Below are positions 1 through 12,092 of a DNA stretch of 64,000 nt, piece after piece. The stretch's first letter is position 1; every line of letters starts with the position of its first letter. Made by a program: the position numbers and the translations under genes. The stretch comes from Chrysemys picta bellii (lineage: Eukaryota; Chordata; Testudines; Emydidae): assembly GCF_011386835.1 (NCBI RefSeq), contig NC_088792.1:223351894-223415893 (forward strand). Reading direction: 5' to 3'. The notes beneath the pieces were generated by a model. It ran no database searches and had not been told where the DNA came from. It saw only the letters and a list, made by a program, of their open reading frames with translations.

Positions 1-440
1 CTGATGTGTAGCTTGGAAGAGCAAGGAATGGATCTTCCTGCTGTAGGAGTTTCTTGGCTGTCTGTACAGCTCTCTCATTCTTTCCATTCTCTTGTGGATA
101 ATGTGGACTGCTAGTAATATGATCAAAGTCATATTTTGTTTGGAATGACTTAAATTCCACTGTGGAGTCTGCGTACCTCAAAAAATAGCCCACAATGATC
201 AGATAATGATGTCCTCTGAATTCACATAAGTCTGCAGATAGTTTCTTCCAATGTCTGTCTGGTAGAGGTGTTGCTATCAAAGGTTCTTTGTGTTGTGTTG
301 TGTTGGTCTGTTAGTTCTGCAATGTTCTCATGCAGTTACTTTATTCTTTATGTCCTTGGTGATGCCCAGCCACCACACTGACTGGTTGGCCCATTCATAG
401 CATTTAATTAGTCCTGGGAGTCCTTCATGGATGGAGGTTT
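1..440 (-). pseudogene. gypsy integrase remnant
   Basis: The minus-strand translation of about 1-125 gives the end of an integrase core: 'TSSPHYPQENGKNERAVQTA', including the conserved glutamate of the DDE triad. Near 360-400 the translation contains a tryptophan-rich 'SVWWLGI' block, typical of the segment after the zinc-binding domain in Ty3/gypsy integrases. The enzyme would insert the retrotransposon cDNA. The reading frame is not continuous between the two blocks, so this is a relic. Confidence 0.8.
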
Positions 441-712
441 AGGATTCTCCTCTCATTGTGTTCGGAATAATGATGCAGTTGCCTTTAGTTATGAGTCCAT
501 TTGACTCACTTAATTGTCCATATACCACAAAATAATCTCTTGTCACTTCCTTAGTGTCCTTTGGATACTTGGACCAGCTGGCCCTAATGTAAATTAGAAC
601 TTTTTAAAGTTGCATTTCTGTGGGGGTTGCTTGTAGTAGCTGGTGTAGTCTCTTTTCAGACACTGGTCTGTATGCCTCCACAGCATCCATGTAAGCTACA
701 TCATCTTCAAGC

Positions 713-1075
713 TCATGGGTAGTTGAGTGTGATGCTGAGCTCCATGACAAAGTTTCTGCTACTATTAGATTTTTTTCCAGGAACATAGTTAATAATTGGG
801 TTAAATCTCATTAAACTCATCAAAAGATATTGGCATCTCACCAGTGCTTGCCCCGGGTCTTTTCCATTGATTAGGGTTACAAACGGTTTATGGCCTGTTA
901 CCAGTGTAAATGAATCCAGTCTACATAGATATCTGTACAAGTTCTCACATGCCCATGTACTTGCCAGGCACCCCTTTTCAATCTGTGCATATAATTTTTC
1001 TGCTTCTGTGATTGTGCAAGAGCAAAATGCAACAGGATTCCACTGAATTCCAATGTACCACTTTGCCATAGCTGC
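713..1075 (-). pseudogene. gypsy RNase H remnant
   Basis: The minus-strand reading frame contains 'EAEKLYAQIEKGCLA' followed by a 'TGHKPFVTLI' block. This is the usual order in the RNase H domain of Ty3/gypsy pol (E..YAQIEKE.LA, then TDHKPL). TGHKP in place of the usual TDHKP shows loss of an acidic residue. A frameshift separates it from the reverse transcriptase to the right. It is a relic of the same element. Confidence 0.8.
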
Positions 1076-1326
1076 TTACATCCACACAGACCATTGTGGG
1101 TTTGTTCACATCATATTAGTTGAGAATTGGAGCCGCTGAGATAATGACTCTTACCTTTTTTGAAGGCAATTTCTTGATTTGGTCCCCTAGCCAAGATGTG
1201 TTGGACTTTAACACTTCACTGAGTGGTTTTGTGACTGTAGAAAGATCTTGTAGGTACCAACCAAAGTAATTCATCATCTGCAGTACGTGTCTCAGTTTTG
1301 GTAGATTTGTTTGGTGCAGTCAATTT

Positions 1327-1905
1327 TCAAATTGCTTTTATTTTTTCAGGGTGAGGACTGATTCCATCTTCGTTTATTGTCTTTCCCAAAAACTTGATTT
1401 GATGTAAGCAGAAAATGCACATTTCCTTGTTTAGCTTTAGTCCGGACTGACTGATTAAGCTTAGGACTTTGTTGAGGGTTTGTTGTGTTCTTCCATCAAT
1501 GACCCATATATCAAAATATCGTCTATGAAAACTAAACTCCATTTGTGTTCATTAACAGCTCTCCCATCTTTCTTTGGAAAATTTCAGGTGCACTGGTAAT
1601 TCCAAAAGGTAATCTTTGAAAGCAAAATCTTCCAAAGGGTATGATAAATGTAGTCAATTTAGCACTCTCTTTGGTGCCAGAATGCTCTCGAAGCATCCAG
1701 CGTGGAGTATACTGTAGCTCCTTTTGTGTTGGGAAGGAATTTATCCAGTGTCGGGAGGGTATATTTTTCTCTCGCAGCTGTTTCATTAGGCATTTTAAGA
1801 GTCATACAGGTATTTTTCCATTTTTCATTATAACCAGAACCATGTTGTTGGCTCAGAGATTTTCTCAATTATGCCAATAATTGGCAAAATCTGTTCCTTT
1901 CTCTT
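1327..1905 (-). pseudogene. gypsy reverse transcriptase remnant
   Basis: Three overlapping minus-strand frames together cover most of a Ty3/gypsy reverse transcriptase. They include 'YSTLDASRAFWHQ' (the first catalytic aspartate region), 'RFCFQRLPFGITSAPEIFQR' (the fingers/palm block) and 'KFLGKTINEDGISPHPEKI' (the thumb block). The YxDD region falls between frames near 1500-1540 and cannot be read continuously, so at least two frame breaks are present. The domain would copy element RNA into DNA. It is non-functional here. Confidence 0.85.
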
Positions 1906-2199
1906 TTACTAGGCATCCACTTTATGAAGCAAAGGGATAGGAATCCTGAGAGTTATATTGCCTGTTAAGGTTATTTGTATTGTATTTGTATTATTTGTAA
2001 GGTTATTAAAAAGTCCAGTGTCATCAAATATTCCATTTGATTTCTTCCACTATTCTCACTAGGCCAATCATGACTATTACTCTGTGGCTGAGAATGTTGG
2101 TGGGCTTTGATCCTTTGATCACATACACTCTGAATGCAAAGCTTTTGTCTTTTAATTAGTGCATGTGGTGACCTGGCCCATGCAGTTCAGAATACTTCC

Positions 2200-2325
2200 G
2201 TAGATAGTTGGGACTGTGTCAAGTGACTTCAGCTCTGGGAGGGGTTGAAGGTGATTATATGTCAGTTCTGATATGACTCAGCTCCTGAATCAATTTTAAA
2301 GTCAATAGACTTTCCATGAATATTC
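2200..2325 (-). pseudogene. gypsy aspartic protease remnant
   Basis: Around 2280-2310 the minus-strand translation reads a short 'SIDFKIDSG' block. This resembles the D-S/T-G active-site strand of retroelement proteases ('..F.IDSGA..'). It lies between gag (right) and reverse transcriptase (left), as expected. A SINE immediately to the right, at 2326, interrupts the region. The call depends mainly on order plus one short motif. Confidence 0.5.
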
Positions 2326-2458
2326 CATGCATCTGAAGAAGTGGGGTTTTTCCCCACGAAAGCTTATGCCCAAATAAATCTGTTAGTCCTTAAGGTGCCA
2401 CCAGACCCCTTGTTGTTTTTGTAGATACAGACTAACATGGCTACCCCCTGATACTTGA
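2326..2458 (-). mobile_element. turtle-type tRNA-headed SINE, full length, with 11-bp TSD
   Basis: On the minus strand the element starts with 'gggggtagccatgttagtct', passes 'ggtggcaccttaaggacta' and ends 'gcataagctttcgtgggg...cttcagatgca', the normal head-to-tail order of this SINE. It is flanked by the identical direct repeat catgaatattc at 2315-2325 and 2459-2469. It therefore inserted into the gypsy element after that element arrived. It is the normal-topology copy against which the snapback copies in this window can be compared. Confidence 0.85.
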
Positions 2459-2469
2459 CATGAATATTC

Positions 2470-2700
2470 AGTTTAACTCTCCAGGCAGGCTCTCCCTCAT
2501 CCCATATGATAGATCCCAGAAACAATGGTTCTTGATTATCTGCAGTAATGAGTACCCTGACTGCCTTAGTGCGGCAAATAGCAAAATGTCCATATTTTGT
2601 GCATTTACTACTTCTTGCACCTTTGGCTCAACACTCATTTCTTGGACTATGATTTTTTCCACTTCTTGTGCATTTAGTCTGAAAGGTTTTGCAGTTAGCC
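2470..2700 (-). pseudogene. gypsy gag-pol junction remnant
   Basis: An open minus-strand frame of about 64 codons lies between the protease trace and gag. It has no motif that I can assign. From its position it is probably the gag C-terminus or the start of the protease polyprotein of the same gypsy copy. Confidence 0.35.
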
Positions 2701-2795
2701 TGGGACTTGTCCCTCAATGCCTCAGGGGTTTTATTATAATTACTTTTAGCAATCATGCTGTGTCTGTTTACTGCTTCTAAACTAGTTTCTGTTTT

Positions 2796-3290
2796 TTAAG
2801 GTTTTTCAAGTAGCTCTGGCCTTTTCTTTTGCTGCTTCAGTAGCTCAATCTGCTTTGTTATCTGGGTAGCTGTGTGTTGGGTTAAACCTGTTTTTAATTG
2901 TAGCTGGTTTGAAATACTTTTGTCTGTAAACCCAATAACCAATCTATCTCTCATATTTTCAAATTTTATAGTCCCCAAATCACAGTTCTTATAAAAGCTT
3001 CAACAGATTCCCCTGGTTCTTGAATTCTCTGTGAAAACATGCCCTTTCATAAACCACATTTCTCCGACGTATGAAATATATATCAAAAATAGCCAGAACT
3101 CTTCCACAGTCATCTTTGTGATTGTTGTTGGTAAAGGCAAAGGATTTAAAGATATGCTCTACCTGCTTCCCCGTAGCATGAAAATTAAATACAATACCAA
3201 TATTTCTCCAGTTTCCTGATGGAGTTTCAATAGAAATGCAAAATGCTGCTTCTAGTCTGTCCATTGTGAAGGTCTGTCAAAGTGAAGGTC
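2796..3290 (-). pseudogene. gypsy gag (capsid) remnant
   Basis: Two minus-strand frames fit the retrotransposon capsid. One contains 'FDIYFIRRRNVVYERACFH', which matches the '..FD.HF.P.RN..YERA.FH' block of vertebrate gypsy gag. The other contains 'MRDRLVIGFTDKSISNQLQL', which matches the following '.RDR.V.GI.D..LSE.LQL' block. The two are separated by a break near 2980. Gag would form the particle around element RNA. It is broken and truncated. Confidence 0.8.
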
Positions 3291-3422
3291 TCTGGAGCAT
3301 TGAAGAGGGGCATATTGATGAGATCAATCCTACAACCTTTATTGCTTTTTTCTTTTCTTTGGTTTGCAACCTTTGTTACTGTCACCTTCTGTTTCTGTTA
3401 TCCTCTGGTACTAGTTAGGCTA

Positions 3423-3627
3423 CCTTTACTTCTGACACCATGTCATGCACTCCTTGTGCATGGTAGATTGCAGGGCTGCTACTAGCAGGTCAGGCTTCTG
3501 TACCAGATTTGGACTGGCTACAGAGCTTCCATCATGGAGAGAGATACAAGAGATGTGTTCCCTTTAAGATACTTTAATGCACTTACAGGTATGACTGTTA
3601 ACCAGCTCAGGTAAGGTATGTTACACA
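3423..3627 (-). repeat. putative gypsy 5' LTR (3441-3627) and primer-binding site (3423-3440)
   Basis: Just upstream of gag on the minus strand lies 'tggtgtcagaagtaaagg' (complement of 3423-3440). It has the TGG start and composition of a tRNA primer-binding site, and its first 13 bases resemble the 3' end of tRNA-Leu with one mismatch. The sequence right of it ends in 'ca' and can be read as a short LTR starting 'tgtgtaac' near 3627. The other LTR is outside the window, so the boundaries are inferred. Confidence 0.45.
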
Positions 3628-3639
3628 TGTTATAATACA

Positions 3640-4130
3640 GTTTAGCATTCCATCGCAGAATGGAAGACAGTTTTGATGTACTTGTGATAGCCTTTGTTGC
3701 TGAGGAAATGCACGGCAGTGTTCAGTGGTAGCTGGAGTTTCCTAAGGGCTGATAGCTTCATGTCCAGATATACTGCATTGCTGTAGTCAAGATGGGAGGT
3801 GACAAAGGTATGTATAACTGAGGCCCAGATGGGATGCAGTCTACTAGCAAACTGGAGATGACAGAAAGCATTACTTGCAGATGCTGCTATGTGAGAGCTT
3901 AGCATCAGTGAGGAATCCATGAGTGCTCCCAAATTATGGACTGAATTGACCCAACTGTGGGTGTGTGCCTTCAACCAAAGGAGATTGAAGAGTTTGTAGC
4001 CAAGATGCAAAATATATTTCTCTGCCCACCAACATCACCTCTGTCTTTCTCAAGTTCAGCTTCAACCAGCTGTTCTTAAGCCACAAGATGATCTTGTTCA
4101 AGCATTGGGCTATGTTGATGGCCATGGCAT
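3640..4130 (-). mobile_element. L2-like LINE, reverse transcriptase C-terminal remnant
   Basis: Two overlapping minus-strand frames give the order expected at the C-terminal side of an L2/CR1-group LINE reverse transcriptase: 'LKNSWLKLNLRKTEVMLVG', then 'NLGALMDSSLMLSSHIAA', then 'VTSHLDYSNAVYLDM' and a '.LQL..N.AVH.L' block. A frameshift near 3935-4010 separates the first two. It is an old, inactive fragment directly beside the gypsy LTR. Confidence 0.7.
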
Positions 4131-7100
4131 GGTCATGTGTGCTGAAAGAATAGGTAGAGTTCCCTTCTAGGCTTCTGCTCTTTCAGGTAAGGTCCTCTCA
4201 GGCAATGTTCACAGGCCACCTGCTTAGCCACTGTGGAGAGCCCCAATCCTTCTATTCCCACATATTGACCTGCAGCTACTTCTTCCAGAGTCACCTCATG
4301 ATCCTTTAGTCCCCTTCCTGGTGATATACTCCTTCCGGTGAACCCATTTCATCTGAAGACTCCCAGGGCCTCTTGGGGAACTCTACTTCCCAGAATTCCC
4401 AAGCCTTAAGGGGAAACATCCCCATAACTGGTGTGCTGGGGCTGAGCGTCTGCCCAATGACCAATATCGTAGTATTCGATACCAAACTAATTCTCTGGAC
4501 ACCCCCTTCAATATCAGCATGACTCATCGTAGTTTAAAATCAAAACAGTATCTCCAGTAGTGTCATTCTTGAGACAACTTTCTTCTATTGGCTTTACTTG
4601 GAGGAATCAAAAAGCCTGCCCTTGCCATAACCAATGTGTACTGGGTACTAGAGAGACACTCTTTCAAGTTTGTTGGATAACGAATAGTGTCTGTCCATTT
4701 CTGGTGGATGGAGATCTGGATACTGATAGCCTATACAGGGAGCAAATGAATGGGAGTTCTCTTGGATTAATGACAGGCTGGATAGAGGATGGGAGGGCAG
4801 CAAGAGGAAACCAGACAATGCTGAAATGTGTGGCTGCAATATGATGACAGTTATTCTAAGTATCTGTTATCTGAACTAATTTTAGGAACAAGATTTGGTA
4901 CAGTAGCTATAATATTTCAGGCATTGCATACCAGCTGCATGCTCACAATGTGGAAATGTTTTCTATTCCCATAGATTTCTTCATTATCTGCAGGTGCCAC
5001 AGAAGGTAAATTAGCACAGTCAATGATTTCTATTACTTTTGGGAATGTAGCCATTACATATGACTTCTCTGCCATTCTGTTGATGATGTAGCCTTATGGG
5101 AAATTCATCAGCTGCCTGTCGAGCATAGACTCTGTTAGTTGTATTAGGGACTTCAGTGGAGTTATACAAGGGATGAATTTGTGCTGGAGTGTTGACTCAT
5201 CCGAATGTTGTCCTGTGCTAACTCTTTGCAAAATGCCTGTATTTAATTACAGAGAACTTTCTGTAGTCTTATCCTTCTCCCCACCAGAGAGTAGATCGGA
5301 GAAGCTGAACATGGCTCTCCTATCCAAAAGGAATCTTCACATGCACTGTCCATCCATCCTTATATTGAAATACTTTGCTACTGAACATGTTCCTGTTGAA
5401 ATGAGAGTTAGTTCATTTTGCTTTCAGTTGCTTAAATGTTATGGAATCAGTTCTGCCCTCAACTAAATGAGAACAGGTCCAAGTGACTTCAGTGAGAATA
5501 CTACTTGTGTACCAGTAACCATGTAGATCCTTTTAAAATATAAAAGGTATAGTATTTGATAAATAACGTCCTTGCATCCTCTTAGGATAAATTAACCTTT
5601 ATTCATAAAGTAAGGTCTCAGGTAAGGTTTAGGGTCAAGTTTTCAGGTATAAGCAATTTCAGTAAGTTTCACTATCATAAATATAGGGTCAAAGCTACTC
5701 ACACTGAGCCAATGGCAAAGCTTCCATTGACTTCAATGGGAACAGAATTTGGCCCAAGATTAATACAAGTCACTAACAAGAGAAATTTGCATTTGTATGG
5801 AACAAAAATGAATTATGTATGCAGACTATGTATTTGCATACATCCATTAGCCATTTGCACATGTATTATATTGTAGGTGCAAATGAGGCACTTATATTTG
5901 AAAATTTGGTAATTTGGGACTGTGCAGAAGTACTGTCCATCATTTCCATGCATAGTACATAGTTGTACTAAAAATATTGTTAAAATGTAATGAATGTTGA
6001 CACTGATGGATGAGTAAATGCACTTATTACATGTAATGCTGAAGAAAAATATTATAAAGAGAATGGATTTCTATTGTCATTGTACTGACAGCGATGTTGT
6101 TAAGGTTGGTAAGTGCTTATGGTATGTCTTGCAAGAGCAGTGACTGCATTAGGTTAAACTTCCTGTCACCTTCAGCACTCATCACACAGCTTGGCACAAA
6201 TCCACACAATTGGCAGTCTATGCTTAAGAATGTTTCAGAATTGAAATAAATACATGAGCTGTAGATAAAGACTTTGACATTACTCTATGGGGGGAGATTC
6301 TGTGGCACCTGTTATGGTAACTACTGATAGACAATCCCTACAAAGTTTGGAGGATCTGATTGGTTCAGGATATTTAACCCAGAAAGTGGAACCTCTAACC
6401 CCGGATCTGAGCAACCTTGATCTTTGTGAAAGTTTAGATCTTGATCTAGATCCATACTTGGCTATTATGGGCCACACCAAAATCCCAGATACGTACAAAC
6501 AAAAATCCTTACTTACTAAATTGTGGGGAAATTTTGCTCTAGATCCAAATCCAAACTACTAGAATCCAGACTGGAGATATCACAAGAAGAGAGGGCTTGC
6601 AATCACATTTTTAGTACTGTTTAACCAAGTGGCTTTTGAACCTCTATAATGATTTGGTTCTGCTTTTGGGAGAAGAGTTCTTATAGCTCAGTCATTTTGC
6701 CAACCCTACAGCCTAAATCACCAAATGCCAGGCCATTGGTGTCAACAGGGGTGCTATGTACATGTCAGAGGGAGACTGGAAACCTGTAAATGATGTCATA
6801 TTATCCCTGAGCAATAACACTTGCTTTGCAGAAGTCAAATGAGAGAGCAACCATGCATTATTCCTATTCTATCATTCAAACTATGTGAAAATCAGACTTG
6901 GCCCCAGTGAAATTCAAACAAGCTGCATATTTAATATTAACAGATAAGAATACCTTGCGCTTGCATCATGCCTTCCCCCTGAGAATCTCAAAGTGTATGA
7001 AGGAAGTGTCACAGTATCCATGTGAGGTTGTGAGGTTGGTAAGTATTATTAGCCTACTCGGTTGGAAAACCAAGGCATGAGGGATTGTAAATTCTTGCCT

Positions 7101-7152
7101 AGAAAGTCTAGACCAGAACTAGGAATAGAACCCTGGGTGTCTATCTCCCAGT
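4131..7152. other. non-coding stretch, no gene seen
   Basis: No reading frame here shows a recognisable domain or splice context. A short piece at about 5695-5760 ('cattgacttcaatggg') belongs to a dispersed motif seen again near 18778 and 55480. Nothing else was assigned. Confidence 0.5.
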
Positions 7153-8540
7153 CATAGAATCATAGAATATCAGGGTTGGAAGGGATCTCAGGAGGTTATC
7201 TAGTCCAACTCCCTGCTCAAAGCAGGACCAAGACCAACTAAATCATCCCAGTCAGGGCTTTGTCAAGCCTGACCTTAAAAATCTCTAAGGAAAGAGATTC
7301 CACCACCTCCCTAGGTAACCCATTCCAGTGCTTCACCACCCTCCTAGTGAAAAAGTTTTTCCTAATATCCAACCTAAACCTTTCCCACTGCAACTTGAGA
7401 CCGTTACTCTTTGTTCTGTCATCTGGTACCACTGAAAACAGTCTAGATCCTTCCTCTTTGGAACCCCCTTTCAGGTAGTTGAAAGCAGCTATCAAATCAC
7501 CCCTCATTGTTCTCTTCTGCAGATTAAATAACCCCAGTTCCCTCAGTCTCTCTTCGTAAGTCATGTGCTCCAGACTCCTAACCATTTTTGTTGCCCTCCG
7601 CTGGACTCTTTCCGATTTTTCCACATCCTTCTAGTAGTGTGCGGCCCAAAACTGGACACAGTACTCCAGAATAGAGGGGAACGATCACGTGCCTCGATCT
7701 GCTGGCAGTGCCCCTACTTATACACCCCAAAATGCCGTTAGCCTTCTTGGCAACAAGGGCACACTGTTGACTCATATCCAGCTTCTCATCCACTGTAACC
7801 CCTAGGTTCTTTTCTGCAGAACTGCTGCCTAGCCACTCGGTCCCTAGTCTGTAGCAGTGCATGGGATTTTTCCATCCTAAGTGCAAGACTCTGCACTTGT
7901 CCTTGTTGAACATCATCAGATTTCTTTTGGCCCAATCTTCTAATTTGTCTAGGTCCCTCTGTATCCTATCCCTACCCTCCAGTGTATCTACCACTTCTCC
8001 CAGTTTAGTGGCATCTGCAAACTTGCTGAGAGTGCAATCCAAGCCATCCTCCAGGTCATTAATGAAGATATTGAACAAAACTGGCCCCAGGACCGACCCT
8101 TGAGGCACGCCGCTTGATACCAGCTGCCAACTAAACATGGAGCCATTGATCACTACCCATTGAGCCCGATGATCAAGCCAGCTTTCTATCCACCTTATAG
8201 TCCATTCATCCAGCCCATACCTCTTTAACTTGCTGGCAAGAATACTGTGGGAGACCGTATCAAAATTTTTGCTCAAGTCAAGGAATAACATGTCCACTGC
8301 TTTCCCCTCATCCACAGAGCCAGTTATCTCTTCATAGAAGGCAATTAGGTTAGTCAGGCATGACTTGCCCTTGGTGAATCCATGCTGACTGTTTCTGCTC
8401 ACTTTTCTCTCCTCAAAGTGCTTCAAAATTGATTCCTTGAGGACCTGCTCCATGATTTTTCTAGGGACTGAGGTGAAGCTGACTGGGCTGTAGTTCCCCG
8501 GATCCTCCTCCTTCCCATTTTTAAAATCTTGGGCTTTAAT
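7153..8540 (-). mobile_element. CR1 LINE, 5'-truncated, inactive reverse transcriptase
   Basis: The 3' end is at the left, with 'catagaatcatagaat', the short terminal repeat of CR1 tails. Rightwards, the minus-strand frames give the C-terminal '[20 protein letters not shown]' block. They then give a long open frame with 'SQHGFTKGKSCLTNLIAFYE', 'LDLSKNFDTVSHSIL' and '[20 protein letters not shown]', the classic CR1 reverse-transcriptase blocks. The catalytic FADD box reads FADA at about 8010-8025, so an essential aspartate is lost. One frameshift (near 7620) separates the two frames. The element is 5'-truncated near 8540, as is usual for CR1. Confidence 0.93.
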
Positions 8541-9558
8541 CACAAGATCCATCCTTTCTGCTCCCTGAGACCCTTTGTTGCAGCTATGCCAGAAAGACAA
8601 GCGCCACATAAAACTGATTGTTACTTTTGCAGCCATTGTACCATAATAGAAAGAGACTAGAAGAATTTTTATGAGCATTTTAGTTACTAGGGAAACAAGT
8701 CAACTTTTCTCCACAACAATTTACAAAATGTTCTGGGCGTGAAAGTAGATTTGTAAATGCCAGTTTGCATTTGATTTGTGAGGTAGTTCAAGATAATTTA
8801 GTCAACCTTGGAAATGAAGGAACAACTTCAAGATGCAGTCCTTAAGATGGAAAAAAACAATGGTTAGCAGTACAGTGTGATTGTGAGAGCATTTTCATCT
8901 GCATTGCACTCCAAGAGCTAAATCTGACATACGTTTGACAGCATTCCAGTTGGCAAACAGCAACATTTTAGTAAGTCAGTACTGCTGTGAGACCAATGTG
9001 AGATCTGATCTAACAGCAAGATAAATTGATCCCACCCCAAACTACAACAACAGATGGACTAAACTTGTAAAGTTTTTGTATGTCCTTTCAGAACATCATA
9101 CATACCTGCTTTGCTGTCTGTCATTAGCATTCCTGCCTTAGTTTCCAGCAAAAAATGAACATGAATTTCTTGGCACAAGAATGCACTTTAATAATCCACT
9201 CATTGAATGTGAAAAGAATATTAATCACATTTTTAAAGTGACACTGCTTTGTATTTTACATGACTTTTACTCTTTAACAAACCTTTCAATTTTAGAAACT
9301 TGATTTTAGAAACATGCTGTGTGTGTTCATTAGGTCTTGCATGCAACAATTCCAGGACCTCCAGTCCTTTCTGAATAGATTGGATAGCGATGTTCTCTGC
9401 TGTTTTGTCAAGTCAAATCCATTTGTTTGCTTTTTAACTCTACAGGTCAAATTCACAGTTGGCATGCGTGGATGCAGTTTGACTTCAGTGAAGTTGTGCC
9501 CCCTTATGTTGTACTCGGAATGTCAGGGAGTTCTGCGAGCACTACAAAGGCACAGAAA
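8541..9558. other. non-coding stretch, nothing recognised
   Basis: AT-rich sequence without recognisable coding potential or a repeat that I could name. Confidence 0.5.
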
Positions 9559-9690
9559 CAGGGGTGCTGGAACAATTTTTATAATTGCTGAGAGCAACTG
9601 AACAAAACTGTAAACCCTGTATATGATAGAAATCACTTCAAGCCAGGGGGTGCAGTAGCATCCCGAGCACCCCTATTTCCAGCACATATG
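9559..9690. mobile_element. small hAT-type MITE
   Basis: The element begins 'caggggtgctggaacaattt' and ends with an imperfect inverted copy, '...gcacccctatttccagcac'. Flanking 8-mers are cacagaaa (9551-9558) and agcagaaa (9691-9698), an imperfect 8-bp target duplication as made by hAT transposases. It has no coding capacity. Confidence 0.5.
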
Positions 9691-12092
9691 AGCAGAAACA
9701 TTCATCTGAGAAGCTAAATAGAGCTTTAGTGGAATCAGACTGAAACAGTCACTTCCAGGATCTTCACCTCATGCTTTTGACAGCCCTGAGCTCTCCTTTC
9801 TGCACAGAGCTCTTCCCAGCCTTCATTTGCCTTGAACCACCTTTTCATCTTGTCTGTCTGACTGTTCAGTAATGGGGAAGAGTCCAGTCCCCCCATCAAG
9901 ATGAAGGGCCCATCATTTCCCTGCTCCCTTACTAGTCTCTCTTTCACATTGGCCATTTTTCTTTCCCTTGGTCAGCTTTCCAAGCTGCCCCCACCCATTC
10001 TCCCCAGTCTTCCCTACCCCACTGTGCTATTGGTCTGCCCAAATGGAATCACAATATACAGCTTTCCACAGTGGTCCAGTTCGGAACTCTGTCTCCCACG
10101 CTAACCTTGCCTTTGAACAAAACTCTCAGTTTAACATTGATTCTGGGATATGAATAACACTATAGATAAAGTTAAATATCAGTAACAAAGGCATGGCTTT
10201 GTTCTTCTGGGGCCCTACACAAAGGTAGCAATAATAGTTATTGCATTCTTTCTCAATAACAGTTCCAATTGGTTCACAGTCAGTTCACTGCGTCAGTTGT
10301 TTGAAAAGCATATCCGTAATGGGCTTTTTAGTGGTTTGGTATCAGTGACTCCAACTCCAAAGGCATCTCCAGTGAGGAGAATGAGAGTCATGGGAGTATC
10401 ATGTTTAGAGATGGAGCTCACACCTGCCTCAGAGTTTGATGCAGCAGATGAGCCAGAGTTCGAGTCTGGTACCGGAGCTGTAGAATTGAACCTGTTTTAT
10501 TCCCTCTAATAATACTGCACCACAGGTAACAGGCGTTTCCCAGGACTTAAAATGGTCTCCAAAAAGTGCTAGGTCTGTCCCTGACTAACAATGCAATTTA
10601 CATACTTCACAACAAAATGTCAGAACTCAGACACTTTGTTAAATATGTTTATAATACTCCCTCACCTTAGGAGTCTGCATTTTAGAGGCTGGATTAAAGG
10701 TTTGCAACCTTGTTAGACCCAGCTCACTTTATACCCTGCACTTCCTTCGTGTCAGATTGTGTGATTTGCCTGCTGCCATCCACTGGCTCTCAGTATCAGC
10801 ACCATATCCCATATCTGTGTCAGTTTTGGCCACCCACTTTCAAATGCCATAGCTCACTGCTGCAGGTAAAACATATGATGCTAATGTGGGCACACTGCTA
10901 ACTTCAGCCATATGTATAGATTTAGTGTCATACATAATGCCATCGCCGCACATGTCAGAATGTCATAGAAGCCATACATGACTTTAATTGTGCCTGGCTT
11001 GACTCTGTAATACAAGAGAGGTGGAAGAGGATTCAGGAATCTTTCCCCCCATCCTTGAGCCCCTGAGCTGTGTCCAGGCCCAACTGTAGTCCTTGTGCCC
11101 AGGAAGCACTAGGGTATGCCAGCCTAGTGTCACTGACAATTCAAAGCTCTCAAGAGGGAGAGTGAAAGGGACATGACCCTACTCTGCCCACATCCGCAGA
11201 GCTGGCCCCATGTAGGAAGGAAGCACAACCTGCATCCTGTGAAGAGATAGTGAAGTGGCAACCATCCCATTATACTCCTGGAGGGCATTATGTCTGCCTG
11301 ATGAATAATGCTTCTAGGAGCGCTGGGGTAGTGGACCATTACACAGTCCTCTGTTGCGCTGGCTGCGCCTTTAAGATAAAACGTAGCCCTCATCATTTTT
11401 AGTGATTCTGACTAATAGGATTATGTTTATCTTAACTGGTTTGCCCTAACCAGCCTTTATTCTGAACGCTATCAGTTTGGTATGACGGGGAAAGAAAACC
11501 AGGTATTTTTCTGTCAGACAGTTCTCTGTGATTTTTCTCCATATCAACAGCTGTCACAGCCATCACAGAAGATAAGAGACACTAAAGTGCTTAACCCTGC
11601 TTTTTATGTTTAGGTTGCTGCCTTCTGCATTGCTCAGCAAACTTCTCCTGCAGCCCCAGACAAAGTGGCTCTTATTTCAATATTGCAATATTCTGTGAGG
11701 CATAATGGTTGTGTTTTACTGTTTAAATTCACTATATTGTGGGTATCAGCACAGCAGAAACAGTTAACCCCTGACACCAAAGCACATACAAATAAAAGAT
11801 TAAGATAAAAGGGTCCACTGAAGACTGATGAGTTGTAGAAATAGTTAAAAGTGCCCTGCCGACAAAGTGCCTTGCAAAATGTACCTTCTGATGCAGCAGT
11901 GATAGGAAAATGCCTTTTTATTAAATATTTATATAGTTTTATTTTGAAAAAGAAACTTTGAATCCTCAGCCACAAAAAGAGATGGCCTCTGGAGACCCAA
12001 AAAAATAGACCAGATTGTCCGATCCCCTTATTCATTCTGAAAATACCATACACCACTGCAGTCAGTTAACTTACTTGTGCAATTAGGTACCG
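9691..12092. other. non-coding stretch upstream of the first PLAT exon
   Basis: I looked here for the exon (about 155 nt, ending in phase 0) that should encode the first half of the PLAT domain completed at 12361. I found none, so it is probably outside the window. A 70-codon open frame at 10297-10509 has no splice or domain support. Confidence 0.45.

Larger units (their letters stand above)
1..3627 (-). mobile_element. Ty3/gypsy LTR retrotransposon, decayed, truncated by window edge
   Basis: Read on the minus strand, the gene order is LTR, primer-binding site, gag, protease, reverse transcriptase, RNase H, integrase, which is the Ty3/gypsy order. The right edge is a putative LTR at 3441-3627 and the left part runs off the window inside the integrase. 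The reading frame is broken in many places by stops and shifts, so the copy is not functional. A SINE has inserted into the protease region at 2326-2458. The domains are described separately below. Family and order are clear from the protein motifs; the clade within Ty3/gypsy was not determined. Confidence 0.85.

Noticed and set aside
10297..10509. 70-codon frame upstream of the first PLAT exon, considered as the missing first-half exon
   Set aside because: It lacks PLAT motifs (TG, YG.xGDTG) and suitable splice sites.
11634..12056. 140-codon minus-strand open frame
   Set aside because: No recognisable motif and no splice support; it overlaps ordinary intergenic or intronic sequence.
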